Of a stretch of 64,000 nucleotides of DNA, positions 33,574 to 45,158 are shown in pieces. The position numbers and the translations under genes are program-made. The DNA lies in contig ML978194.1 in assembly GCA_010015745.1 (NCBI GenBank), positions 1 to 64,000 on the forward strand, written 5' to 3'. Within the stretch, counting starts at the first letter, position 1; the number at the start of each line of letters is the position of its first letter. Under the pieces are notes generated by a model. The model was not told the DNA's origin and ran no database searches. It worked only from the letters and a program-made list of their open reading frames with translations. The DNA is from Setomelanomma holmii (lineage: Eukaryota > Ascomycota > Dothideomycetes > Pleosporales > Phaeosphaeriaceae).

Positions 33574-36500
33574 CTAGTTGTCATCCTCGTCGCTGAAGAA
33601 GTTCAAAATGGCCTTGACTGCCAACGGCCCCAGTCCGTGCGGCGGGTAGCAAATGTAACTCGGGTCGTCAATCGCACCCAGCTTCTCGCGAAACTCAGTC
33701 TTGTTGGTGAGCTTGAGCTCCGTTGCGATGGCGTGGTATGCGCGGCTTAGCACCTTGACGCGCGTGCCCTTGACGTTGTGTCCGGGTGTGAACTTGGAGC
33801 TCGCGCCGCCGCCGAAAGTGACGGTCGTGGCACCGCCTGCGCCGACCATCTTGAGCGCGTGGGTGACGATGTACTCGATGGAGCCCGAGGGCGCGTTTGG
33901 GAAGTCGAGAGAGTACTTGACTTGCCAGCCGTGGTCGGGAGATAGCTGGGCCATTGCGACGAAAGCGCAAATGGTGCCATCGGGTGTGTATGCAATGTGA
34001 TACTGACGATGCTCCTCGTCTTGCCATGGGTGAATGTTGGTCAAATGCACTTGCTTGCCCTTGCGGTTCTTCAGCCAGTCCTCAACACGAGCATCGACCT
34101 TTTGCTTCACGTCCGCGGGTGGGGGCGCGCCGAGCTCGTAGTCTGTGATTTTGACACCCTCCTTCTCAGCGTGACGAATCTTGCGCTGGACGTCACCGTC
34201 CTTCTCGGCAGGATTGTGTACTGGGTCGACACGCTGCTCGCCTGTAACAGAGAATGTCCGCCAGTTGAACTTGGTGGCAAGCGTCTCTTCAGACGTGGCA
34301 CCGACAAGAAGCCAGAGTGGCTTCAGGTTGCGCTCTTTCTTGATGTACTTCAGATACGCAGCCATAGTCTTCAAGTACTGAGACTGGTGGCAGAGCGGGT
34401 CACCAACAGTGATCGCGAAGCCGTCTTGTGGCACGAAGCCAACAGCAGCACCTGTGCTCTCATCGCGCCAGATTTCCGTGCGTGGCTCGAGCCAGGAAGT
34501 ATTGGTGGCATCACCATAGTTGGCAATGAGCTTCTCGATCGGCTGAAAGTCGATCTTAGCCACAGCCCGATCTTGTCCTTCCCAAGGAGGGTGCATAGTG
34601 CTCGCCTCAGGATGACGCAGCTGCTTAATCACCGGCTTCTCCGGCAGACTCTTCGGATCCCGAGGGAACATAGAAGCGTGACGGATGTTTCCAAGACTCA
34701 TCATAAGCATGAGAATACGCTCGAGACCGATACCGCCTCCACCATGTGGTGGAGCACCCCATTGGAAGCCTTGGATGTATTCCTCCATAGTCTGGGGGTC
34801 GACCTTGAGCCTGCGCATCTTCTCGAGCAGCATCTCGGCATCGTGTATACGTTGACCACCGCTAAGAATTTCTTGCCCACGGCAGAAGATATCGAACGAG
34901 TTGGTGACATTGGGGTTGTTGGGATCTGGCATGGCGTAGAAGGGGCGGGCGTTGACTGGGAACTTGTCTAGAATGTAGTAATCTGTCCCAAGCCTCTGCT
35001 TGATGACACGGCCAAGTTGGACCTCGTCTCGAGTACCGAGATCCTCGTTCTCGTCCAGCGAGTTGCCGTGCTCATCTTTCCAGCCTGTCTCATTTAGCAT
35101 TCGCACGGCTTCTGCGAAGGGCAAGACAGGTGTCTCCTCTAGCCACACCAGATCCTCGTGAGGGAAGTGCTTTTTGATGATTTCGATCTCGGGGCGGTAG
35201 CGCTCGTAGATGCCCTTGAAGATGGCTTTGAAGGTGCGGTCGAGGACGCGGAGGACTTCGTGGTAGTGCTCGTCGATCTGCATCTCGAGATCGAGACCAG
35301 TGTACTCGGTCAAATGACGGTAGGTGTTACTGTTCTCGGCACGAAAAACAGCGCCAATTTCGTAGACCTTGCCGAAATCTGCTGAGATGGCCATCTGCTT
35401 CGCTAACTGAGGACTCTGCGCGAGGAAAGCGCCGCGGCCAAAGTAGTCGATCTTGAACACACTGGCGCCAGACTCGGTAGCACCACCCTGCAGCTTGGGA
35501 GTGTGGATCTCGATGAAGCCTTCCGAGTCTAGTTGATTGCGGAACAGGTTGCAGATTCCAGACTGAATACGGAAGATACCTTGCGAAGCAGTTGTCCGCA
35601 GGTCAACGACACGGTTGTTGAGACGCGTACGATCTGAGATTTTGACGCGATGATGCCCCTCCCTCTGCTCTCCTTTCGCAATCTCGGCATCAACATCTGC
35701 CTGAGAGACCTCGGCCTCGTTGACGTTGAACGGCAGATGTTCGGTCACGGCAGCTTCGACGTGCATTGCGTGGACGGAGACTTCGACGTCGTGGATGGTG
35801 GCACCGAGAACCTCGCCCTGCTTGGCCTTGGGCTCCTGAAGGATACCCCGGACCAGCACGACCGTCTCAGCGTCCAGATGCTCGGCCCAGTACAGCATGT
35901 ACTTGGAGATGTCGGCATGCTCAAGGAGCACACCCTGGATGGTCGCGAGCTGCTGGCGGAACATGAAGAAGACAAACTTGGAGCTCATCTTCCGCAGGTG
36001 GTGAATACGCGCACGGAAGACGACTTCCTTGCCGACGTCCCTTGCAGAGAAGTCCTGGATCTTCATACGCGGCTCATGCTTCCACTCGCCAGCGTAGGCA
36101 TTGGGGTGGAAAGCGCCGTACTTGGCCTTCTGTTCTGGCGTCAACTCGGACTCGGCCTGCACCTCCATCTCCTTGCGCCGGCGCTCGAGCTCCTTCTCCT
36201 TCTCGACGTTGGCCTTGTGGCGCTCCTCCTGCTGTGCCTGCCTCTCATGCTTTCGCAGCTGGTTCTTGGACATGGGCTCGCCCTCGCGATTAAGTGGGGT
36301 ATCGCCATCGCTGGACGAGTTGTCGCCCCCAATATGGAGCTTCTCCTTCACTGCTCGAATTGGGCTATGGGTCGACAGCGAGCCAGAACGGTGGTGGTTC
36401 TTGCTGCCAGAGCGACTTGGACTCTCGGTGCGGCGGCTGAGCAGGCCGGTCAGGGAGTGGCGCGGGCCTTGGTCAATGCTGGTCCTGCTCTCGATGGGGG

Positions 36501-36705
36501 AGGTGACCTCGCTGCGCTTGTAGTCGCCGCTAGCCCTATGGCTGAAGATGCCGGAAGAGCGCGGAGTTGCGCCCGGCGATTGGCTTCTCAGCGTGGTGCT
36601 GCCATTGGGAGTGCCCGTGGTGGGCGTCGCGTTCTTCTCCTCGTCCGAGGCGGGATTGCTGTGACTGCCCGTCTTGAGCTTGTTGAGGGCCTTCTTGAGA
36701 GACAT
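33574..36705 (-). CDS. erdS: AspRS-DUF2156 fusion: ergosteryl-3beta-O-L-aspartate synthase-like
   Basis: A single exon of 1043 aa starts at ATG 36705. Residues 1-190 are a Ser-rich then charged extension (ERQAQQEERHKANVEKEKELERRRKE). Residues 220-325 are the OB-fold anticodon domain. Residues 360-700 are the class II AspRS core: motif 1 region HTPKLQGGATESG (401-413), FLAQSPQLAKQM (427-438), motif 2 FRAEN (454-458), motif 3 GGGIGLERI (656-664). Residues about 715-1043 form a DUF2156/GNAT-like aminoacyl-tRNA transferase domain (WLLVGATSEETLA, FNWRTFSVTGEQ, FVAMAQLSPDHGWQVKYSLDFPNAP, GATTVTFGGGASS). This architecture is that of Aspergillus fumigatus ErdS, which charges tRNA-Asp and transfers Asp to ergosterol. 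Activity here is inferred from architecture. It may serve both translation and sterol aspartylation. Confidence 0.92.
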   Translation of the reverse strand: MSLKKALNKLKTGSHSNPASDEEKNATPTTGTPNGSTTLRSQSPGATPRSSGIFSHRASGDYKRSEVTSPIESRTSIDQGPRHSLTGLLSRRTESPSRSGSKNHHRSGSLSTHSPIRAVKEKLHIGGDNSSSDGDTPLNREGEPMSKNQLRKHERQAQQEERHKANVEKEKELERRRKEMEVQAESELTPEQKAKYGAFHPNAYAGEWKHEPRMKIQDFSARDVGKEVVFRARIHHLRKMSSKFVFFMFRQQLATIQGVLLEHADISKYMLYWAEHLDAETVVLVRGILQEPKAKQGEVLGATIHDVEVSVHAMHVEAAVTEHLPFNVNEAEVSQADVDAEIAKGEQREGHHRVKISDRTRLNNRVVDLRTTASQGIFRIQSGICNLFRNQLDSEGFIEIHTPKLQGGATESGASVFKIDYFGRGAFLAQSPQLAKQMAISADFGKVYEIGAVFRAENSNTYRHLTEYTGLDLEMQIDEHYHEVLRVLDRTFKAIFKGIYERYRPEIEIIKKHFPHEDLVWLEETPVLPFAEAVRMLNETGWKDEHGNSLDENEDLGTRDEVQLGRVIKQRLGTDYYILDKFPVNARPFYAMPDPNNPNVTNSFDIFCRGQEILSGGQRIHDAEMLLEKMRRLKVDPQTMEEYIQGFQWGAPPHGGGGIGLERILMLMMSLGNIRHASMFPRDPKSLPEKPVIKQLRHPEASTMHPPWEGQDRAVAKIDFQPIEKLIANYGDATNTSWLEPRTEIWRDESTGAAVGFVPQDGFAITVGDPLCHQSQYLKTMAAYLKYIKKERNLKPLWLLVGATSEETLATKFNWRTFSVTGEQRVDPVHNPAEKDGDVQRKIRHAEKEGVKITDYELGAPPPADVKQKVDARVEDWLKNRKGKQVHLTNIHPWQDEEHRQYHIAYTPDGTICAFVAMAQLSPDHGWQVKYSLDFPNAPSGSIEYIVTHALKMVGAGGATTVTFGGGASSKFTPGHNVKGTRVKVLSRAYHAIATELKLTNKTEFREKLGAIDDPSYICYPPHGLGPLAVKAILNFFSDEDDN

Positions 36706-37804
36706 GGTGGTGGTGGGAGAGCTGTGCCCTTGTGCGTATGATTAGACTATCAGGCGCAGAGCGGGGCAAGCCGACGCGAAGAGCGGGAGGAAAAGGTTTA
36801 GGGATACCGTAGGGCAGAAACCAAATACCAGAGGGGAACAAGAATTATGGCGCGTCCAGGGAATGGGATACCAAGGGCTCAAGTAAACGGAAGTGTCGGC
36901 AACAGCGCTGTCCCTCCCGAGACGATCTTGGTTACGAAACCGCGTTGGGCCTGCGATGCTATGACGCAACTTGGCGAGAGTGCTGCTGAAAACGCTCGAG
37001 GCTTTTTTTTAGTGCCGCTCCGATTGCATGCGAAAGTTTGATCGCATACTAGGCTTGTATTCAGATCGACGTCAGAATAATGGCAGCGGTAGGGGATGTG
37101 CAGGCCTGGACTGAAGCTGTGGGAAATGCGTGACAGATTCCCAGCCAGCAGAACGGCGGCCGCGGGGCAGCAGTACCCTTTTGTCTTCACAGGCCTGCAG
37201 GGCCCCTAATCGGTTCCATGCAGGCCTTCGCGCCGTAGTCTCGCACTTCGCCCTCTTAGAGCGGCCGGTGTTGCTGACATAGCTGCTTTGTCTGCTAGTC
37301 TTGCCCGTTGTGGTAGCATCTACGCGTATGTAATCACAGAAGCATTGTGAAGCTTTCCCAAGGCCGCTGACAGGCTGAGGACACCCCACCAAGGCCAGAA
37401 CAAAGCCTCTGAGGGGAATGGCCGCAATACATCACCATCAGTCATGCATCTGGAGCCGCAAGTGCGAGTAAACATTTTGCAGGCCCTCCAGAACTCTTGC
37501 TGACTCCTGGCTGAGTAAAAAGTACTGGGGGTGGGCATTTCTTGCTCGTGATCCCGGCCGCTTCATGGCATTTGCACGAATTGCATGCTCGTGCCGAATT
37601 ACGCATAAGTACCAAGCTTAGCGGCAAATAGCCTGTTGCGACAACAAAGCAGACTGTAAACATGTGCGATCGTCACGACTAACACGCGCTCGCTCATAGT
37701 GCCGTCATCGCAATCTCAGAACTCAGGTACCACGCACGCTGTCCTTGATGGGGTTGTGCGAATCGACTGGTGGCGTGAGCTCGCTTGACCTGCCATCTGG
37801 GCAT
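36706..37804. other. intergenic region upstream of the AspRS-DUF2156 gene
   Basis: About 1.1 kb, presumably the promoter and leader of the synthase plus the 3' UTR of the questin oxidase-like gene. No supported gene or RNA was seen. Short frames overlap on both strands. Confidence 0.4.
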
Positions 37805-39285
37805 CTACTGCTTGTCTGGATACGCCAAGTTCGCTGCATTCTCCTCTGTACCAAACCCTCCCCAATGCTGAAATTCATCTGCAAACTTGATTGCAGCATT
37901 CCTGTAATATTTGTCGTCGTCACCCCAGGTTTCAGCGCAAATCTTCAGAGACCGCAAGGCTACGCGCGTCAGCTCTTCATCTTATCTTGAGTCCAATCAG
38001 GTACTTACCCTTGACATAATGCGCGTCTTTCGAATTTGGTCCGCTGAGCGCATTGTGGACCACGTGTTTCCAATCTCTACCTTTGACGTCGTACTCTTCA
38101 ATCTTGCTTGATAAATCCAGCCGTGGCCTTGTTTGCGCAATGTACACAGCCAGCGTGAATAGCCACCACTGCCTGAGCAAGTTTACGTGAAACATGGCGG
38201 GGATCAACGGCAGAAGAATCCGGATTGCATGACTTGAGGTGAGAAGGTGCACGAAGAAGAAGTCGAACCGCCCATTATCCGGTGGAGGTGTCTCCACCAG
38301 AATTGCCGCGGCAAGACGTTGTGCCTCCTCAAACTGCTCGGTGGGCTTGGTTATCTCCCATCCATTCCAGTATTCCAGGAAGGCCTCTTCACGCTCCTCC
38401 AGCACCTTCGAAATGTCGCCGCTTCGATGTGGGTACAGACCATCGAAACGCTTGTCTCCTCGAACTTTGGTCAAAACATCGCGAAGTTCGGTTGTCTCTC
38501 CACCTTCTCTGCGGTAGACATTCGGCTTTGTGTACTTTGGATCGTCGATATATTTATGGAGAGGGCTGTAGAAGCAGGCGCCAAGTGCTAAGGCTTCGAT
38601 AGCAACCGTCTTAGACTGGAGCTCGTACGCGTATCCGAGATGGATGAGGGGATGGGCAACTACGTATTGTCAGCAGCGCACCAAGGACTCGCCCTGTGCA
38701 CTTACGTCCTGAAATCAACCCGTTGATCAGCGGCTCCTTGCCTCCAAGCAGATACTCGTCGAGTAGCGCCTGTAGGTCGTATCGCGTCAAGACCAGCTGG
38801 TCCTCAAAGAAGTCGACAAATGCTCGCTGGTACCTGTACCTGTCAGCGGACGCTATGCACCTCAGTCGCTGTCATACTCTCTCTTGCCCAGAAAGTCCCT
38901 CCAGTCGTCCCGAGAGATTTCTCCTGGCGCATCCTTCCAAGGCTCTAGCTCTTCGGCCTCTTTCTCGTAGATGTCGTTGAGATGCTCTGCAGTTCCGCCC
39001 AGGATGAAAGCTGATCCGAGGATCTACAACCCAAGCTTAGCTAGCTACAGCTATGACGGCGTTGGAGCAGCATACGTGCGGTGTATGGTTGTGGAAGCGC
39101 AAGTCGTGGTATATTATTGAGTAGTTCGCATGGTTCGCTTTGAGCAAGTGCTTCAAGGTTCGTGGTCGCTTCTCGGCTGCGGTCTCGATGTCGTGTATCT
39201 GCACCGCAGGTAGGTCAACTTTCGGATAATTGCCGCCTCCCACACGGAGGAACGATGGTATTGAGACTCTGGGTAGACTGAACAT
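37805..39285 (-). CDS. questin oxidase / AflY-like oxidoreductase (DUF4243)
   Basis: Five exons (39285-39076, 39023-38878, 38839-38706, 38659-38009, 37959-37805) with 38-52-bp introns give 431 aa. The start MFSLPRVSIPSF leads into the family core: NHANYSIIYHDLRFHNHTPHILGSAFILGG, YQRAFVDFFEDQLV, GLAHPLIHLGYAYEL, VAIEALALGACFYSPLHKYID (parts quoted), and the ending ADEFQHWGGFGTEENAANLAYPDKQ. The conserved His in the HNHTPH and LAHPLIHLGY segments fit the family. Members include aflatoxin AflY and questin oxidase GedK, which perform Baeyer-Villiger-type oxidation of anthraquinones, but many genomic copies are unlinked to clusters and uncharacterised. No polyketide genes are nearby. Intron 2 has tandem acceptors 6 nt apart (38839 or 38833), so a 429-aa form is possible. 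Confidence 0.88.
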
Positions 39286-39727
39286 TGTGGTGTAGTTGAA
39301 GAGTGGAATGCTTCCTCGAGCAATTGCGGGGATATGCTCGGAGCTATGATACTGCTCACAAGAGGCGCCATTCTCCTTCCGGCATGACGTGATGTTCTCT
39401 CAACCAAAAGATCGAGCCATGCCCTCGCAACCATGACCAAATCGGTTGGACCTGCGCATCAACAGAGAAACCAAGTGGTCAAGATCCAACAATGTCGGTG
39501 CTGCATTTCAACAATAGTAAGGGCTCAGGTTACAGCCGTAGCTGCAGATACTTTGTACCAACGTAAGATTGGAGAGCTGCGCACAAAGGCGTGGATATTT
39601 TGCTACAATTGCCATTGATGCGCTCGCGCAAGGTCGACATAACTGATATACCCCAAGGTTCGTAGCTACGAAGTGACCACGAGCTCAACGTTTCGTCCAA
39701 TTGTGTGCTTCAACGAGGGTATAACGC
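39286..39727. other. intergenic region
   Basis: A 442-bp stretch between the questin oxidase-like start and the alpha-tubulin stop. No gene or element was recognised. Confidence 0.4.
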
Positions 39728-41585
39728 TTAGTATTCGCCTTCCTCAACACCCTCATCATCGAGCGAGTCGCTGGCGACCTCTTCGTAATCTTTCTCGAGA
39801 GCCGCGAGATCCTCACGGGCCTCAGAGAACTCGCCTTCCTCCATACCCTCACCGACATACCAATGCACAAAGGCGCGCTTGGAGTACATGAGATCGAACT
39901 TGTGGTCAAGACGAGACCACGCCTCGGCGATGGCAGTGGTGTTGCTAAGCATGGAAACGCTACGGTCAACGGCGGCGAGCTCGCTTCCGGGAACGCTGAT
40001 GGGCCTTTACTTGTTACTCTGACATTCACATTGAGACGACAGAGATTACGTACTTGGTGTAGTTGATGCCGAGCTTGAAGCCAGTAGGGCACCACTCGAC
40101 CAGGTTGAAAGACGACTTGGCCTTGAGAGCAGCAGCCGCAGCAGTGCAGTCACGAGGAACGATATCGCCACGGTATAGAAGAGCGACAGCCATGTACTTG
40201 CCGTTGCGTGGGTCGCAGACGACCATCTGGTTGTTTGGCTCGAAGCCTGAGATTGTCAGTATCTCTAGAGAAGCTGGATGCTGGAGATGAATTGACTTAC
40301 ACTGGAAGGTAAGGTCGCTAACCTTGAAGCTCTCGTGCGAGCTCTTCTTGGCCGAGATGACGGGCGCGTAGCTGATAAGCGGGTAGTGAATACGCGGGTA
40401 TGGCACCAAGTTGGTCTGGAACTCGTTCAGATCGACGTTGAGAGCACCATCGAAGCGCAAGCTCGAGGTGATGGAGCTGACGACCTGAGCGATCAAACGA
40501 TTTAGATGCTCATAGTTGGGACGAGGAATATCCAGGCTGCGGCGGCAGATATCGTAGACAGCTTCGTTGTCGACGAGGAACGTGCAGTCGGAGTTCTCGA
40601 TGGTGCTGTGAGTGGACAAAACCGCGTTGTAGGGCTCAACGACTGAGGTAGAAACGCGAGGCGCGGGATACACGGCGAACTCGAGCTTACACTTCTTGCC
40701 ATAGTCGGTCGAGAGGCGCTCAAGGAGGAGAGCACCGAAACCAGATCCTGTACCACCTCCAAAGGAGTGGAAAATGAGGAAGCCCTGGAGCGAGGAGCAG
40801 TTGTCTGATTGTCGTCAGCGACTGAGAACCCTGACTGAGTGTAATGCATACCAGCAACGCGACGAATCTTGTCGATCACGCTGTCGACCATTTCCTTGCC
40901 AATGGTGTAGTGACCGCGAGCATCTGTTCCTATTAGCGTCCAAGTACAAAGGCCGGTCTCCTCGATACGCACAGTTGTTGGCAGCGTCCTCCTTGCCGCT
41001 GATCAACAGCTCAGGATGGAACAACTGGCGGTAGGGTCCGGTCCGGATCTCATCGATGGGCTGCAGCAATCAGCACGGACCTTCTCTACCTGAGTTTCGT
41101 GGACATACAGACGGGTCCAAGTCGACAAAGATGGAGCGAGGGACATATTTGCCGCCTCCAGTTTCGGTGAAGAAGGTCTCGAAGGAGCCGCCCTCGTTGA
41201 GCTCCTTCGCGTCGGGGTCAGGGCGACCGTCGGCCTTCAGACCATGCTCGAGCAGGTACCTGAATTATTCAAGTCAATTCGTATTCGAGGTATGCGAGGA
41301 TGTTCGGGGACGTACAGCTCCCAGGCGCTATTGCCGAGCTGCGTGCCTGCTTGGCCGATGTGGAGGTGGCAGATCTGTGAAAGTCATTTTAGCTTGTTGT
41401 CGAAGCAGGTGCCCTTTGCGCTGTCCATTGCGGATAGTCTGATGTCGTATCCCCAACTCCCTCTCAATCGCGCCGCTCCCATCTCGTCCGCGGCGCGAGG
41501 ATGAGGGGGAATCAGGGTCCAACAAACACCGCTCCTCTAAACAACTCAAACTCGACAATGCTGCTTCACTTACCTCTCCTCGCAT
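39728..41585 (-). CDS. tubA: alpha-tubulin
   Basis: Eight exons give 451 aa: 41585-41574, 41374-41316, 41259-41109, 41060-40973, 40923-40852, 40804-40301, 40246-40054 and 40004-39728. The 12-nt first exon encodes MRGE and joins a 199-bp intron; the other introns are 47-56 bp. The mature start is MRGEICHLHIGQAGTQLGNSAWEL. The GTP-binding loop GGGTGSG is present, along with ARGHYTIGKE, FQCFEPNNQMVVCDPRNGKYMA and the C-terminal acidic tail ending EEGEY. It is the alpha subunit of microtubules. The HLHIGQAGTQLGNSAWEL wording is that of the filamentous-fungal TubA subtype. Dense 5' introns are typical of fungal tubulins. Confidence 0.97.
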
Positions 41586-42177
41586 GGTGGATATCGGGTG
41601 CTGTATCAAACAGACTGTCGAAGAGGAAGGTTCAGTGGTCCGGGTAGAATGTTGGGTTAGGAGCTTGAGGGTCTGGCGGTGTGAGGAGCGCTACGTTCGT
41701 GTTAGTTTGGTGGGGTTGCGGCAGGGGCCACTGTTTACGCGATTGTTAGCGCGCCTTCCCGGTCTGAGGCCAGGCACCACAAATCGGGCTCGGCAGCTGT
41801 CGCAAGAATCTCAATGAACTTTGATGATTAACCTTCACTCTCATGACAGATCGGCGAATTGCTATCATCGTAAGGCACTATGAAGGACCAGATGGTGTGA
41901 AGTAGTTGACATGTGTTCGAAACCTCATCGCTTCACGACAGCAAACGACCACGAGACAGGCTTCAGTAGGACAATCTCTATCTTTCCATAATGATTTTAC
42001 AAAACTCATCATCAAGCAAGTACCTGGCGCACTGCCTTCGGACTGCTAATCTATCTGGCTAGCTCTGCGGCTGCTCTATGAATTCTACGCCCCAGAATGC
42101 AAGATCCGCTACAACTTCGTATTTCATGCTTCAAAACAAAGGAAATCTTTTGTGTAATACTACACCACTAGCACTTC
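41586..42177. other. intergenic region upstream of alpha-tubulin
   Basis: 592 bp containing the tubulin promoter and leader and the 3' UTR of the MscS-channel gene. No gene could be supported. Confidence 0.4.
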
Positions 42178-45158
42178 TTAATGCATACGCCTCATCTCAA
42201 AAGTGTCAGTCTGAGCGCGCGACGGATGGGCAAATGTCCTATCTGAGTCCGCCGTTACCGGCAGCGCACCAGACGACTGCGGCATATGAGAGTCATCGGT
42301 ACTCTTTCGAATCGCTTGAGGGCTAACCAGACCAGTGCGAGGATCGAGCTTGTTATTCCCCGGAGGAATATCGAAGTCCGCTTCAGGAATGTCAGCCATT
42401 CCAGTCTCCTCGTCACCATGGCGGTTGCGGCTGAAGAAGCGATTCCTGTGGTTCCGCTCTCGCGCTTGTAAGCTGGCATTGGTGCCAACTCGCTGGATAC
42501 CTGTGGATCGTCCACTATCGTGTGATTCGCGGGTACGAGACTCCGAGAGTCGGTCTGTATCGTGTCGTGATGGAGAAGTGACCCGGATGATAGTTGCACG
42601 GTTTCGTGCTTCGGTGTCGCGATCATCAAGAACATCACCACTAGGGTCATTGAGACCCATTGAACCCATGCCGAGCGAAAAGTCGACGCGACGACCCATG
42701 GCTGCAATCGACTCTCCGCGTTGACGACCAGGCTGGCCCGTTTGACGCAAGATGGAAGGCTGACGACCTGGTGCACTGCTCCCAGCGTTTGGTGCATCTG
42801 AAGTGCCATCGGCCGGTGGCGCAACGAAAGGCTCGTCACCCGACTGATTGTGACTGGTGCCGACTGGGTGATCTGGGTGCCCATTGCTGCCAGTACCATT
42901 CTGCATGTACAGAGGGAACGACTCCTTCTGGCCAGGGAAGCGCATACGAGGTCCTTCGATGCCGCATTCCTGAATGGATACAGTGAGAGCGCAGATGAAC
43001 TTGTTGCGTCGCTGCAGACGAAGCAACTCATTCTGCCAATTGGACTTGTAGAAGAAAACAACGTTAAGCTCAAGCCAGTGCACTTCTTGAACAGCCCTCA
43101 GCTCCGTCAGGATGTTAGTCTGGTACTCGCGCTTCTCAGCCGTGACAAACTCCAGGAGACATTGACGGAGACGATCAATCTGCTCAAGCGTAGTGCCAAA
43201 CTTGATGATAATAGGCACGGCCTCAGCAAGGGCACCGGAACGTCGGTGGTTGAGAATGAACAGCGTATTGAGATAACTGTTGGGTGCCTGCACGATGTGG
43301 CCTTGCATCTTCTTGAACTCGGTGTAGAACAATGCAATCTCCTTGACGAAATAGTCATCACCTCTGCCGAGGTCACCGCTGTTTCCATAGATCTGGACTC
43401 GATCACCAACATCGTAGGGATGCTTGATGAACACGAAGATGCAGGATTGCAGGAACTCTTGAGCTGTTGCGGAGAACAGCCAAGACAAAGCCAGAAGTGT
43501 AGAGCCAGCGGAGGTGAGCACACCGGCAGCCGAAGTGGAGATCAATGAGATGAAGACGATGATGGTGATGACGAGGACGATGAACATGAAGACGTCGTCC
43601 AGCTTGGAAACAACAGAGTCCAGATCCTTGAGGGAAGCTGTGATCGACTTTCGCTCCCTTCCAATCTCAACGCATACGGCTTCAAGCTCTTCCATGGAGA
43701 TGTCGCCGTTCATGTCCTTATCGAACATGCTGAAAGCCGCATCTGCCTCATCATCGCTCTCGAATGCGTTTTTGAGATCGTCCGAGTGTACTGTTTCAGT
43801 CTCTGGGCGAGCAAAGGTCCGATACAAGCGCCTGGCAAGGATCTGAGCGCCAGGTGTAGAGCCGATGAGCTGGAGTACAACCTGATTGGGATGACCGCTG
43901 GTCGTGATTGTTCGTCCAGTGAAGTCGCCCGCGACCTTGCCAGCAATGTCGCCAAATTTATTGAACCCCTGTTTGATGTTCTTCTGTGCCTCCGTAACAA
44001 GCTGGCCAGGGGTGCGTGCACCGCTCGGTCCCTTCTCGCCTTCGAATTCAGAATCTTCCATGGCAATCATCTCCTTAGAATACTTGTAGAGTTTTGCAAG
44101 ACTGCCAATCTGGAACTTGTTGAGCTCGATCCTGTCCTGGTAAGTCCGGAGATGGAAGCTGATTGCAATGAGTTGCAGGATAATCTTCTCAATGAGATTC
44201 AGGGTGAAGCCGACGAAAATCGACACGATGACTTTGTTCATGGTTGTCTGCCAGGGTTGCGTGCTCTTGTCGCCTCTGGTGTTGTGGTTCTTCATGGTTG
44301 GCAAGAACGAGATCTCAATGGCCAACCACCAGAAGAAAAGAGTCGCCGGCAGTTCAAGCTGCTTGCCCATGTCTCGCCACTTTTTGGCGTTGTTCGTGAA
44401 CAGACTTGCGACCAAGCCGATGGGCCACGGCAAACATTTGGCGATGACCTGAGGGGGGTTAGTCTTGTGCGTGTATGCAGTCTCGTTTCACTTACTCGGC
44501 CAAGCCACAACGTGAGCCATACGATCATCAACCAAATCGAGAACCAGACCAGCTTGACACCACCAACAGAAGCATTCTTAAACGCTAGGGCTCCAACAAG
44601 TAATGGAATCAGGATCAGAAGAACCACGGGTGTGATGTAAGTGAAGTATCTGACCAGCCAGCTCGAATTGTGCACCTTCTTGAAGAACTTCGAAAAGCTC
44701 GTCGTAGGGTTCTCCGGCGGCTTGTAGCGAGCTGCTTGCTCGTGCAATGGATTCGTGGCAGCATCGAACTCATCCACCAAATCCTCGCGGCGAGAGCGTA
44801 CTCGTGACATCGAGCGGTTGAGCGAGGCGCCCCTTTGCAGAGCCACCTTTTCGGACAGGCCCTGCTCAATCTGCAAGACTGTCAAGTCATCGTTCAGTCT
44901 GCTCGCCTGCTCTCGTGTCTGAGAGGGAGATTGTATTGATCCCACATGTAATAACTCGTGAACGGTGTCCACAGTCAGATGCGTGCCTGACCGCGACCTT
45001 CCGTGTCCGACTCGTGTACGTGTCTCTGTGAACGAATGCTGCTGGTCGAGATCGTCGCCGACGAATGTGTTGTCGTCTGAGGATCGCTGTTGGGGAATAT
45101 GTCTATTGCTATCCATTTCGTACGTCGGCTCGGGCCTTTCGGTCGTCGGCGTAGTCAT
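42178..45158 (-). CDS. EF-hand mechanosensitive ion channel, MscS family (Msy1/Msy2-like)
   Basis: Two exons, 45158-44496 and 44448-42178, join over a 47-bp intron and give 977 aa. The start is the only in-frame ATG before the conserved region. Residues 1-165 are polar; hydrophobic helices follow (YFTYITPVVLLILIPLLVGAL, LVWFSIWLMIVWLTLWLG and others). An EF-hand calcium loop DKDMNGDISMEE lies at about residues 464-475, preceded by FESDDEADAAFSMF. The MscS pore region is VFMFIVLVITIIVFISL and AATAQEFLQSCIFVFIKHPYDVGDRVQIYG-like. The C-terminal about 300 residues are disordered, Ser/Arg-rich. Fission-yeast Msy1/Msy2 sit in ER membranes and control calcium on hypo-osmotic shock; the same role is inferred here. 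Confidence 0.93.

Noticed and set aside
35650..36741. 363-codon plus-strand frame
   Set aside because: Antisense shadow of the AspRS-DUF2156 gene; its Leu/Val/Arg-rich composition is that of a reversed charged coding region.
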